Below, piece after piece: positions 11,112 through 23,700 of a stretch of DNA of 64,000 nucleotides. Under the pieces are notes generated by a model. The model was not told where the DNA came from, did no database searches, and saw only the letters and a program-made list of their open reading frames with translations. The DNA comes from Globisporangium splendens. Lineage: Eukaryota > Oomycota > Peronosporomycetes > Pythiales > Pythiaceae. The stretch spans positions 124,001 through 188,000 of the forward strand of contig VFIW01000090.1 in NCBI GenBank assembly GCA_006386115.1, written 5' to 3'. Made by a program: the position numbers and the translations under genes. Each line of letters starts with the position of its first letter. Positions within the stretch are counted from its first letter, which is position 1.

Positions 11112-13440
11112 TTATTCAGAGGCTGGCGCTAATGTAACAATGTACTTGACATAGGCGGCAATGATATCGTTGATGTGCTTTCCCTAATGTTGAGTGAAGA
11201 AGCGAACAAGCCCACAAGTTTTCTCGTTAGAACGACGGACACACTCAGCGACAGCCATCTGTATACACTCGACGTACCGCAGAAGTCTTCAAGACATGCT
11301 CCACATTGTCGTCTTCGTTGCCCTGGGCGACGACAAACACAAACGAATTGGCGCTGTACCCCCAGCTCGCGATATCGACATAGAGGTACTGCGCCAGTGG
11401 CGCTTCGTTCTCGACGCTGACCAAGGTGAGCCCCCTGTGATGAACTGCGAGGGCGATTTCCGTCGGCATCTTTGGATTTCGCGTGTTGTGCACAGCGAAG
11501 AACGCCGCGCCATAGAACCGCAGCGTCTTGCAGAGCCGCAGGTACGATCGTCTGCATTCGTGGACCGAGTTGTCCCTTTGCGCCGCATACGCCGCGAGCA
11601 CTTGATCTGCGAGCTGCACTCGGTTTGCTGGACTCAGGATATTCGGAGGGATGTACTGGCCAATCTCGTTCCTATATAGTTGGTGAAGGAAAGACGCGGT
11701 GAACATTGTTTTAGTGTAGCTCCTCGCCAGAGAGGAGGCACACGCAAGGAGCGCTGAAACAACTTACACAAGGTCAATCGCTCGCTCGGACTGGTAGACG
11801 CCGTGCTTGCAGTGCAGTTGATAGCTGGCGAGCTCGATGCATTTCTCCAGCGTGGCCACGTACACTCCACTTACAACATTGTGCACCGCCTGGAGGTACA
11901 CCAAGCTGATCTCCTCGACCAGCTCGTCATCGAAATGGATCCACAGGTGCACCTTGTAGAGCAGTTTGTACGTGCGCTCGCTCGTAGTTTCCTTCTGAGC
12001 AGATTTCTTTGAGTGCGTCTTGTTCTTCTTACCAGGCTTCCCGGTTTTCTCGATCCCGATGCGTTCCCAGAGCGCATAGAGATCCAAAATGCGCTCGTCA
12101 GCCTCGACCACACGCTCTTCCTGCAGACTCGAACACTCGAAGAGTGCAAATGCCTGGGTCTTCCGAATCCCGAGTCGCTGCGATACGGTCTTGGAGAGCT
12201 CGCCGCACGTCGTCCACGCGCTCACGCTTGCTTTGATTGGCGTACCATCAACCAGAGACACGATGACCTCGATCAGTGAATGGTCTCGAAGCGCATGGAT
12301 CTCCATGGGGGACGGTAATTCCTTCCGTTCGCCCTTTTGGAAGCAGCTTTGCAGCGAGTGAATCGCGTCCACGGCGTACAGCGCGATCTCGGTCTCTGGT
12401 GAGACTGCATGCTGCGCGAAGAACTGCTCCAGGTACGGCGAGAGCTCCTTAGACGGCGGAAAGGTGATCAAGCACGCGTTGAGAAGCAACCATCCATTCA
12501 ACACGGTATTCCTGGAGAAACTCAATGTCAGTCAGTTCCTCCTTCAATATGTGTAAGCCACCAAGAAATGCCTCGATATCATCTCGTTCTTACATGTCGG
12601 GGTTTCTGGTGAGCTGTTTGCAAAGCTGGCAGTAAATCTCGTCCTTTAGGTCCGGGGATCGCGGCGCCACGTTGCGCAGCAGCTTGAAGCAATGATCGAT
12701 CTGACCTTTCCCGCTCGAGCGATTGCCCGTGAACCCGGAGATGTTGCGGAATGCTTGGAGCGCGACTGGTCTGATGCTTTGGCAACTCTATGATCGGGGT
12801 CGTGATGAGTCCACTCTCCCAGTACAAACGCGATCGCAGGTCCAATGGCTTGGATTTGTTGAAAAGACACGACTTTGCCGATGTAGTGAGATTGTAATAC
12901 TTCCGCGCAAATGCAAAGAGAGGATGGCTCTCGGTCGGTACATCATGAGGATCGGCAGCTTGTTTCGTTTTCGTCTTGGACGCTGCAGAAGAGGTTTCAG
13001 GTACCACTGGTTCGAGCTTCAGCGTTGGAATCTGAGGTAGACGCGCAAGGGGTTCACCATGCACTGACGTTACTGTTGCGTCTGGCAGTGCATCCTCAGC
13101 GAGCTGCTGCTGGGCTTCTGGCTCACCCCCACTGAAGTCACTAGGACTGTGCTTTGAACTATCTACTGAAATTCGAGATGCATCGTCTCGTGACTTTTCT
13201 GACTCGCTCGCTCTCGATGACGGTTGAAATGCCGTGTCGATATCCTCGCGCTTGCTGTAGTGAAAATATAAGAACCTCGTGAAGTTGCCATGCGAACCCA
13301 CTGCGAGAGTAGAATCAGTCCAAGAATACGTACATGAACGACGGTGGTGCTTCCCATGTCGATTCCTGCGCGACGAGGTTCGCGCAGTAGAACGTGTTGG
13401 AGCCTTCATTCAGGAGCTGTACCCACTGATCTGGGTCCAT
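11112..13440 (-). CDS. WW-MyTH4-FERM protein, one frameshift
   Basis: Exons 13334-13440, 12594-13254, 11768-12511, 11278-11671 and 11112-11183, about 659 residues. A WW domain opens the protein (W…YCANLVAQESTWEAPP). A low-complexity linker is followed by a MyTH4 domain (LKDEIYCQLCKQLTRNP, then the GWLLLNACL helix) and a FERM domain ending in INDIIAAYVKYIV. MyTH4-FERM tails link membranes to actin or microtubules in unconventional myosins and some kinesins; here no motor is present. The frame breaks inside exon 2 at about 12760-12764 (CGCGC): homology passes from one frame (…IIELPKHQTSR) into another (ALQAFRNISGFTG…). Two added bases or one removed base would restore phase through every later exon. 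It is either a null allele or an assembly error. Confidence 0.82.
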
Positions 13441-13608
13441 ATTCCTTTTCGTGCGACAAAGTACGTCTTCACTTTTGACGCTAGATCTAATCAAGCAAAT
13501 CACAAATCACGTGTATTCTCTCCGGCACTTATATGCAATGACTTCACTAAAAATAGCGGACCTGATGGCGCTTTTGGGGAGGAGAGAGAGCACATTTAGC
13601 GCATTTTT

Positions 13609-14614
13609 TTACTTCTTTGTCTCGAATTTCTTGAGGTCCGAGTTGCTCCACTCCTTAAGCCCCGCGACGTTGCTTTCATAGTCGGCGACCATGCCCTTGG
13701 CGATCGCGCTCGTGGTGATCTGCGCCATATAAAGAGTACCATGCCAAACGTGTGGCGATGAGAGAAATGCTCTGATTCACACATGTCCATAATTGCAGCA
13801 GCAAGGTCAACGTACACTGGAGATGACGTACGAGCCGATTATCTCGACCGTGCGCATCAACTCGCCGCGGTTGATGAGTCCCGGCCGGAAAAACGACGTG
13901 CGCTCAAACTGCAGCGCCTTGATGCTTTCTTCGGCCTCGCCCTTGGTCTTTGGGTACAGGAACCAACTGTTCTTGTTCGCATTCTACAATAACATTAAGA
14001 CGAGCACACAAGACCATCAGTAGTGGTCCAATCGCTTTCATGAAATGAAAGATACGAGCTCCTTACACTGGCCGTGAGCAGCCCAAAGTAGGGCACCTTG
14101 GCGGCCTTTGCGAGCTCTCCAAACTGCGTCGTGTACTCCAAATCCACTGTCCACATGCATTTCACACTGTCAGTCATACAAGCTCCACATTCCACATGCA
14201 CTCAAGTCTATACAGTGTACCTTTACGGAAAGCTTCGGCCGATCCAGCATCTGCAAGAGCAACACACCACATTAGCACCATTATCTAAACACAGGGTCAT
14301 ACTGCAACCATATACTATACAGCAGTACCTTTACGAGTCGTGCCGAGACACGAGAACGCGGCGTCGATCTTCTCCTCTGGCTGGATGATCACCTGACCCG
14401 ACGCCAGCTGGTCAAAGTCCACCTGGCGGATCTCCAACTTGCCCTGCGCGAGCGTCGCGTCGAGCGACGGAAACGTGGCGCTCCACTTGGACTCGGGGAT
14501 CTCGCGGCGCGAGAGCGCGATGACCTTGGCGCACTTGGCCGACTGCACCAGCTCCGCCACGAGGTCGCGACCCACGGCGCCCGTCGAGCCGATCACGAGC
14601 GCAACGTACGACAT
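13609..14614 (-). CDS. HTATIP2: TIP30/HTATIP2-like NAD(P)-binding protein
   Basis: Five exons, 14329-14614, 14221-14250, 14067-14146, 13816-13983 and 13609-13719, 224 residues. An atypical short-chain dehydrogenase/reductase fold: [13 protein letters not shown] (GxxGxxG nucleotide loop) at residues 7-19, CLGTTR at the end of exon 1, then the family features LLTAS and [12 protein letters not shown], which includes the YxxxK pair, and FFRPGL. HTATIP2 in animals affects nuclear import and endosome acidification; the enzymatic substrate is not settled. The start at 14614 is preferred because the nucleotide-binding strand begins at once; an in-frame ATG 48 bp upstream adds a Lys-rich leader. It is transcribed toward the MyTH4-FERM promoter, 168 bp away. 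Confidence 0.88.
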
Positions 14615-15539
14615 TTTCTCTTCGTTGTGGTTCTTCCTTGAGCTTTTGGTGCGTTTCTTCAATCAGAAAATAACACAAAAAGGGAGTGGTGTTGTGGTGG
14701 GTGACACAGATTCCGTATTTTCCGCATTATGAAAAATAGCGATTACCTCATTGATGTCGTAATAGGAAATCGATTACAAATTAAACCAATATCCCGTGTG
14801 GGTATTTGGGTGACTCAAATCACCCAATCAATAACCCCAAAACCCGACATAACGATGTGAAATTGAATGTTTTTGCTGTGTGCACTGAAGATGCGAAACA
14901 CAATAATGTTGCTAGTGGCTTACTACATCAGGAATGATTAGGTTTACGAATCTTTATCATCCCGATCAGTAACCGTGAAATCGGGGAGTAGCAGTATCTA
15001 CTCCCGATACACAATTGAAAACGACCGGATCAGATGCACAGATCAACACACAACAGCATCAGCTACCCCTGTATTGACACTTTTTACTCCAGATATAAAT
15101 ACTACTTGCTACTTTTCTGCCTGCGTGCATCAAGTCGCATTTTCTCGAATTCATAAGCAGAAGCTATTTCTCTGCTCGTTCGTTGTCTGCCTTCGGTCCG
15201 CAAGTGTTCATGACTACAGAGCCACTCGAAAGCATGCACTCTTGAAACGCCGACGACGGAACCTCCCCTAGCCAGATCCTGACAAGAATGGAAAGCAATG
15301 GGAATTTTCCTCCGACACCACGAAACCACTGAAGAATGTCAGTGTGCTGGTACAAAACAACGAGGTTCTGTAAGAGGGCGCTGTTCACAACAGTCCCTCA
15401 AACACGGCACACATGCTTGTGCCAGAGGAAGCGATCTCCCGACTTGGAGGGAGGAAGAAGACTTGAGTACTTGGAGGAAAATTTGCAACTGAATTAAAAA
15501 TGGTTATGGTTCCTGTCGCTACTTACTGATGAACCCCAA

Positions 15540-15770
15540 GGGATCCTAGAGGTTTTATAACTAAAACCTAAACATACACAATAAAACCTATTAATCTGAT
15601 ATATAAAACCTTGGGTACACTGAGGTTGAACCTACAGGATCTTCTAGAAGCTTGAACTTCAAGTCTTATTTAAAATCCCTGCAAAGTGATTGGCTCGCGC
15701 CACTCACTTCAGGCGGCAGAGACACGTCGGTCTCGTCGCCAGTCCAGTTTCCCAAGCAGGAACCATCACT
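15540..15770. mobile_element. possible retroelement footprint
   Basis: An AT-rich stretch with four AAAACCT words and one inverted copy (15548-15612) is followed by a CTAGAAGCTTG motif and a GC-rich segment near 15690-15760. The contrast with flanking DNA and the word repetition look like an LTR fragment. I found no target-site duplication, no terminal TG…CA pair and no coding part, so this is weak. Confidence 0.2.
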
Positions 15771-15860
15771 CAGTACTTGATTAGTGCATGGATGTCATTG
15801 CTCTGTACTGATTGGTACATGTGAACAACATTCTGCACTGATCAGCACAGAGAACACTCG

Positions 15861-15881
15861 TGACGTCATCGAATGACGTCA
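15861..15881. promoter_or_regulatory. paired TGACGTCA palindromes
   Basis: Two perfect 8-bp CRE/bZIP palindromes (15861-15868 and 15874-15881) are separated by five bases, and the second runs into ACACGTG. A related composite (TGACGTCA overlapping CACGTG) lies at 19199-19209. TGACGTCA is the known full site for CREB/ATF-type bZIP factors. No gene start is near, so any target is unknown. Confidence 0.35.
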
Positions 15882-15988
15882 CACGTGCATGTGGGGACTG
15901 CCATACTGTAATCCCTTTGTTATTTGTGTCTCCACAATGCACGCTGAAGGTGGTGTGTGGCACACTAGATCTAGGGACAGATCCACTT

Positions 15989-16321
15989 TCATGCAACGGC
16001 TGGTTTTATCCCATTACACCATGCCAACGACGCGCGCTTCAGCAACCGACAGCGCTGCTTGTGGTTGTTGAAATTCGTAGAGCATAACTGGCAGCGGTTG
16101 CGAATGCTTTGATCAACCCTCGACTGTGGCATAGCGTCGAGTAAGTCGCTCAGCGGCGCCTGACTCAAAGAGGATGCCTCGAGCTCCCATCGGTACTTAA
16201 ACGGCATTGTATTGTGATCTACTTGCTCTTGGCAGACCACAAAATCATTTAGACGCTCACAAGCGCTTGAAACGGATGGCGTTGTGACATTGCGATCGCT
16301 TGATTGGCTTGCATGAGTCAA
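15989..16321 (-). pseudogene. possible FYVE-type zinc-finger remnant
   Basis: A 110-codon frame on the minus strand contains NRCQLCSTNF…QRCRLLKR, close to the first half of a FYVE finger (CxxC…F…HHCRxC), preceded by a hydrophilic linker. The second CxxC pairs and the RHHCR core are missing. Oomycetes carry a large START-FYVE family, so this may be a decayed copy. The rest of 14615-16857 shows no other convincing coding sequence. Confidence 0.25.
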
Positions 16322-16794
16322 GTTACCCCAGCCTCATTTTTTTCTGTTATTCACTTTTTTTCTCACGTTTTTCTCTGTGTTTTCAGATTTTTATCGCGAA
16401 AATGTATCTTCCATAAAGATGTTGTAATAATTCCACTTTTTCGTGTATTTTTGTGTCGCTCTCCCTTAAATCGCGATTCGCACTTCGGTCAGTGAGCAAA
16501 TGTTGGTGACATGCAGTCTAACAACATGGGCACAAACAACAAAACCTCACTCTTCATCCTATATATCCCACTCGTGGGTTAAACAACGAACACGTTGCTG
16601 GATAAGGGGCGGGGAAAGACCCGAGAGGGGGAGGGAGGAAGAACTAAGCCAACGCAATAGCAGAGCCTGAGGACTCGACTCACGCGCATCATCGAGCGAG
16701 CGAGCAAGCGATTCAAGCCGGTGGGACTGCCGACGGACGCACGAACGGAGCTGCTCGCAATAGCTACGTCCACAGACGCACTCGACGCTTCTCT

Positions 16795-16824
16795 CCCCCC
16801 CCCCCCTCTCTCTCTCTCTCTCTC
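16795..16824. repeat. poly-C/(CT)n tract in the PP2A B56 leader
   Basis: A run of about 12 C passes into CT dinucleotides, ending 33 bp before the ATG of the B56 gene. It is in the likely 5' leader. Confidence 0.85.
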
Positions 16825-16857
16825 CTGTCCTCCTTACCACCAGGTCATCCATCCACC

Positions 16858-18841
16858 ATGGCATCGACGCTCAGCAATGGCAACGGCGGCGCAGCAGCCA
16901 AACTCAGTGAACTGCCTGCGATCGAGGACGTGCCGCCGAACGAGCGCATGCGTCTCTTCCGCCAGAAACTGAAGCTCTGCTGCGTGCTCTACGATTTCTC
17001 CGACGTGCGCAGGCACGTGCGCGAGAAGGAAGCCAAGCGCAATGCACTGCTCCAGATCGTCGAGTACATCTCGGCGGGCAAAGTGATCTGGGACGCGTCG
17101 GTCGTCGCGGACCTGCTCGAGTGTGTCGGCGCCAACATCTTCCGCATGCTCGGACGCAGACCCACGGTCGCGACCACGAATGCAGAAGGGAAGCCAGAAG
17201 GTAAGTGGTTGTGTATGTGGATTTTTTTGTATCTGTAGTTGTTTATGTGATTCTGTTTTGTGGAGCTCATAGTTGTCTATTTCCGTGTGTAAATGTATGT
17301 AGCTCCGGAAGAAGACGAGCCGCTGTTGGAGCCGTCCTGGCCGCATATGCAACTGGTGTATGAGATTCTGTTGCGCTTCGTGCTGTCCAAGGAAGTGGAC
17401 TCGAAGACGGCGAAGGAGTACTTCAGCAAGAAATTCATGGTCCGACTCCTCAATCTGTTTGATTCCGAAGACCCGCGTGAACGGGATTACCTCAAGGTAC
17501 AGTGAACGGACTTGGTTAGTTTGTAGGGATCATGATCAACATCGCTAATGGTTGTGGATTGCTTGACTTGTGTAATTGCAGACGATTTTGCATCGCATCT
17601 ACGGCAAGTCGATGGCGCTCCGTTCGTTCATCCGTCGTTCGATCAACGACATGTTCTATACGTTTGTGTACGAGACCGAGTCCTTGCAGGGCGTCGGTGA
17701 ATTGCTCGAGATCCTTGGCAGGTGCGTGTCAAGCAGCAGTTCATGCTACCATACACTATGGATCTGAATTGCACGAGCGCTAACATCACGTCTCGCGTTT
17801 CTTCGTGAATGCAGTATCATCAATGGTTTTGCGTTGCCGCTCAAGCCTGAGCACCAGAATTCCTTGGAACGCGCATTGATTCCTCTTCATAAGGTAGTTC
17901 TGCTTTTGGCATCCCGAGGTTGATTGTGGATGTGTGTGTTCTCACAATGACTATGATGGGGTTTGCTTCGTGATGTTGTAGGCGGGAAACCTTGCGATGT
18001 TCCACCAGCAGCTGGCGTACTGCACAACGCAGTTTGTGGAGAAGGATCCGCAGACGGCCGAGCCGATCATCCTTGGGTTGCTCAAGTACTGGCCCGTGAC
18101 AGCGAGCGCGAAAGAGGTACGACCAAGTCTGCGAGAATGGTAATCGATGTCCATATGGGGAATACGATATGTTAATGCTCACGGCCTGCATGTGTCTGTG
18201 AAACTTCAGATTTTGTTTCTGAACGAGTTGGAGGAGATCATTGAGCTCGTGCAGATTGAGCAGTTTGCGCTCGTGCTGCGTCCGCTCTTTCTGCGGATAT
18301 CCCAGGCCGTGTGCAGTAGCCACTTTCAGGTCTCGCAGCGCGCGTTATATTTATGGAACAACGAGTCGCTGGTGCGCATGGTGAGCGCGCGCCGCGCCGA
18401 GGTCCTGCCGCTGATATTTGGCGCCTTATATCGCAACTGTGAAAACCACTGGCACAGGTAAGAATGTGCATTGGCTGACTGTGGAGGATGTGCATTGGTT
18501 TCATATTCTGACGTTGGGCTTGGATTTTATGCGGATGTTGTTTATAATGATTGCAGCACGGTGCAAACGTTAACGTACAACGTGCTGAAGCTCTTTATGG
18601 AGATGGATTCGCAGCTTTTTGACCAGTGTTCTGCGCAATTGGAGGAGCGCGAGGGAAAGTATGTTGCTGATAATGACTGACTTGCACTGTGTTATTGTGT
18701 GAAAATGTCCACGTATTGATGCCTGAGGATGTGTGTTGTGAATGCATGGATAGGGCGAGGCAGACGACAGAGCAGCGCCGGTTGAAGTGGACGGCTTTAG
18801 AGAAACGGATCCAAGAGCAGGCAGCAACAACGACGCACTAG
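16858..18841 (+). CDS. PPP2R5: PP2A regulatory subunit B56 (B')
   Basis: Eight exons: 16858-17200, 17303-17496, 17582-17721, 17815-17893, 17982-18116, 18210-18457, 18557-18658 and 18754-18841, all in phase, 442 residues. The B56 HEAT-like core is evident: a segment of [25 protein letters not shown], then [29 protein letters not shown], and [10 protein letters not shown] with [10 protein letters not shown]56 targets the PP2A holoenzyme to substrates with LxxIxE motifs, in mitosis and signalling. The ATG sits in CCACCATGG, a strong initiation context. N- and C-terminal extensions are short compared with animal isoforms. It appears intact. Confidence 0.95.
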
Positions 18842-20451
18842 CAGCACAACCAAGACTATCCACCAGATCACCATATACAGCGAACGCAACACGCACGCCT
18901 ACACAGAGCTGTAAACTTGCGGACACACACACCACCACCACCGCTTCATTCTTTTTTGTTGTTGGAAAAGAGAAAGTGAGCTAGCACCCCCATTGTTTTC
19001 GTACTGATATCAAGTACAATACGTGTCGGTCTTTTGTAAAGGGGGTGATGACAAATGAGAAAGAGAGGAAAACTAGGAAATGAAATGCACAATAAATGCA
19101 CAACCAGTGTACCTCATTCTCATGTCCTTTATCAAACAGCAGTCGGTTGGATATGCAAAGCTGCTTTTTATGCTTTAGTTATTCACATAGACACGCATGA
19201 CGTCACGTGTGCACTTCAACGCCTTCCTATCGACGAACCTGACGCCACATCCTACATTAGTCACTTCTCGCTCTATCTCTCCCACTTTCTCAAATTCTCA
19301 CAGTAAATTGAATATGTAAAAGTCTCTCCGGCATCCTACTTTATAAGCATATTTACGCATGGCACACACGCGCACCAGGACGTCAGCGACTTGGGGGATC
19401 AATGCATCATCGATATTGCACGTGCACATGCATGCACAACCGCATGAAAAGACACGTACGCAGCAGCTCACAAACTGCACAATTGCACGCGCGCTCACAC
19501 ACAATTGCTTCTTCTCCCTCTCTCTATCTACGGAACCCATGGCAGGTGCACGGGTAAATGCCATGCGATCAACTGCATCGACAACATATCCCGATCCAAT
19601 ACTCAAAAAGAACCACAGGTCCAAACGAATTGACTCAACCATCCAGAAGCTCACGTCCCGAACCCATACACCCACACACTCACTCACATACTCTATCTAT
19701 CTATTTACGGATGCAAGCCAGCCGCACGGAATGCCATGCGATCATTTGTGTCAACAACACACCGGCATCTCACACACAGAGCAAACCACATTCACATTGC
19801 AGGAATAACAGACAGACTCAGCAGCTCACACTTCCTTCGCTGTTGCACGCGCACCCATCCCTTCATCCACATGCTCTCTCTCTCTATCTATCTATATACA
19901 TACGGAGCAACAGCATAGCTTCTCGCTCGTCAGCGCTGCGCTGTCATTTCGCGCTGCGCCGCAAAACGCCCTCGCCTTCAGCGCAACGCGAGCCGCACAC
20001 CCGCCCACACGCCGCGTGCCTTCCCCCCAATCCACAGCCGCAAACACCACATCAGAGCCGAGTGAATCTTCGGGTCCAAACCCGTCCATCGCAAACCCAA
20101 ACCCGTCAGCCAATCAAGGGGAGGACTGTTTACAGGCACGCTTCCCTCTTCAAAACGGGTCGGGTCTATCCAATACGGGTTCACGACACCACTCGTCGTG
20201 CACCACAACCCGTTTTCTATTTTGCTTGCCTCCAAGTCTATTTAGTATGGGGAGTTTCGAGAGGAAAACGGGGGGTGTGGTGGGTTTGCGGGTTTTTCGA
20301 GTCGGGTCGCGGGTTTTGGTCTGGAGCTCTTTTGTGAGCGGCTGTGTGGCCACCGCAGCTCGTGGCTCCCCCCTCTCGGCGGTCTGCGTCGCTCTTTCAT
20401 TTTCGCTTTCGGCCGCAGAAGGGAGAAGTAACCGGAAGAAGCTCAAGGAAG
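18842..20451. other. intergenic region with diverged ~170-190 bp tandem repeats
   Basis: No gene is seen here. Three imperfect copies of a unit that includes CTCTATCTA…TACGGA occur near 19521-19534, 19691-19711 and 19880-19907. ATGCCATGCGATCA is repeated at 19558 and 19731 (173 bp apart), and a CAGCAGCTCACA…GCACGCGC block recurs near 19459 and 19819. These look like an old tandem duplication. Microsatellite drift (TATC, CA) fills parts of it. Long open frames across it are compositional. Confidence 0.45.
20397..20404 (+). promoter_or_regulatory. oomycete initiator-like element
   Basis: TCATTTTC, 48 bp upstream of the ATP synthase beta ATG, fits the oomycete Inr consensus (TCAYTYY). It is followed by pyrimidine-rich sequence. 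A transcription start here would give a leader of about 50 nt. Assigned by motif and position only. Confidence 0.4.
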
Positions 20452-22103
<1,652 letters not shown>

Positions 22104-22794
22104 ATTTAAGTCTGCGTGGCATGTTGGTTTGTAATTGTTATGCTTTCCTGACGAGTCTCCGGTCCTTCCGGCCGCCCCGAGCCTGCTACTTCCAACGAGA
22201 TCGATGTGATTAGGCATAATCGAGCACACACCCATTAAAAAGTAAAACAGTCTCCTCATAAAAAACACACAACAAATCGGCGTCTTCCATTTGGACTGTC
22301 TTGCTTGAGTTGCCTTTCTTGTTGAGCTGAAGGAGTCAAACCAGCACGTGTGCAGATGAGGCTGCTGCTGCTCACGCATGTGCGTCGTGTTTAACAGAGC
22401 GGCATGGCCACGTTGGAGCTGTAAATTCTCGTGAAAGCCAAAAATCATCTTTTCCCTGCTTTCATGATGCCATCCTTCTTGGAGTCCAAGACAGCGGCGC
22501 AATGTGAGCCGTTGATTATGATACGAGCTATGATTGGCCAAAACCACGACTTCAGCATCAACGATTGGTCGAAAGCATGATCAAGCGTCAACATGCTGCT
22601 TTCTGCCAATTCAGATGCATGCACATGAGCTTCCGACATGCGAGTCCTTGGCGCATATTTATAGTCCATTTCACACATTCCAGAACGCCTTAATTTGGAC
22701 TGCAGCAGACCGTCATGGCACCTCAAAGGCGCTGTTGGTATTGGCCACTGCTCTCTCTGTGCTTGAAGCGCGCAGCGTTTGACTTTTTTCCATC
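22104..22794. other. intergenic, no gene seen
   Basis: The interval holds the ATP synthase 3' flank and the promoter side of the next gene. Short frames on both strands show no domain, no splice pattern and no conserved composition. I see nothing to annotate in it. Confidence 0.5.
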
Positions 22795-23562
22795 ATGGCA
22801 CCGAAGAAGAAAAGCTCTGGCGCCACGGATCGGGTCGGCGATGATCCCTCTGTAAGAAGGAACACACTTCATATGCTCAATAAGGCTGCTTGTACACAGC
22901 GACATGGAACCCTAAATGCTCGTCAATGTTGAAAATGCAACGCATTCAGGTGTTTGACAGCACACCTCCGCTGGTCATTTCGCCAGATGTGGTGCATTAC
23001 GTCGCTCTCGATCTGCGGGTACGTCAAGTTTGCATCAACTACGAAGAACTCGAGACCATTTGGAGAGAAAACGGAGGAGATAAAATGTGCTTTCTGTTTG
23101 GATATTGCAGCTATTGAACTGGAGCTACCTCAATTTCAAGATCCGCACAAAGACGACGACGCTGTCAAGGTACACTTGGAGTAAATTGAGCTTCAGCGTC
23201 CAGATGTTTATTAACGACTTTTGTGTGATACTGGATCGTTGTTGTCCATGCAGCAACAAATTCAAAAGCGCCATGGTCCCATCGCGGATCTGAAGATCTG
23301 CAAGGGCCATTTCTCTGAGGCCAACGAGATGACGAGCGACATGGACACTCAGCAAGACTACGGCATCGAAGGTGCTCCAGAGGAAGAACCTGAAGTGGTA
23401 AGCATGGACTGCTGCTTTTATACGATTTGTAAGTGCAATGCTGGATTTGATTAATAACTGTGTGCGGGTAAACACGTGTTGTGATAGCTCTCCATTGTCC
23501 ATTACGACTTCAAGCCACAGCAGCACGACAATCCCCTGCTTCTTGCCACAGAACAGCAGTGA
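22795..23562 (+). CDS. unrecognised small multi-exon gene, one phase conflict
   Basis: Exons 22795-22851, 22950-23018, 23111-23169, 23254-23397 and 23488-23562 have good GT-AG signals and introns of 84-98 nt; the product would be about 134 residues. It starts with a Lys-rich tail (MAPKKKSSG), continues VISPDVVHYVALDLR, then LLNWSYLNFKIRTKTTTL, QQIQKRHGPIADLKI and a final HYDFKPQQHDNPLLL. These segments look like one compact globular domain. Exon 3 ends in phase 2 in the protein-like frame, but exon 4 requires phase 0, so one base is missing or exon 3 is read in another frame (IELELPQFQDPHKDDDAVK). I do not recognise the family. Confidence 0.5.
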
Positions 23563-23700
23563 TGCCTAGTTTTATCCGAGTACCAATAACCATCCACTGC
23601 CAACCACACACACACTCAATTATAAGCAAAGTAAACAATTCGATAGACACTCACGAACTCATTTGCTTACTTCAATGCAAGGCATACACTTGTCTGTGAA

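Noticed and set aside
12783..12830. 38-nt GT-AG intron to explain the MyTH4 frame change
   Set aside because: Removing it does not give the phase needed by exon 3 and would delete conserved MyTH4 residues.
19558..20337. 259-codon frame upstream of ATP synthase
   Set aside because: It is made of His/Thr/Pro-rich translation of CA and TATC repeats.
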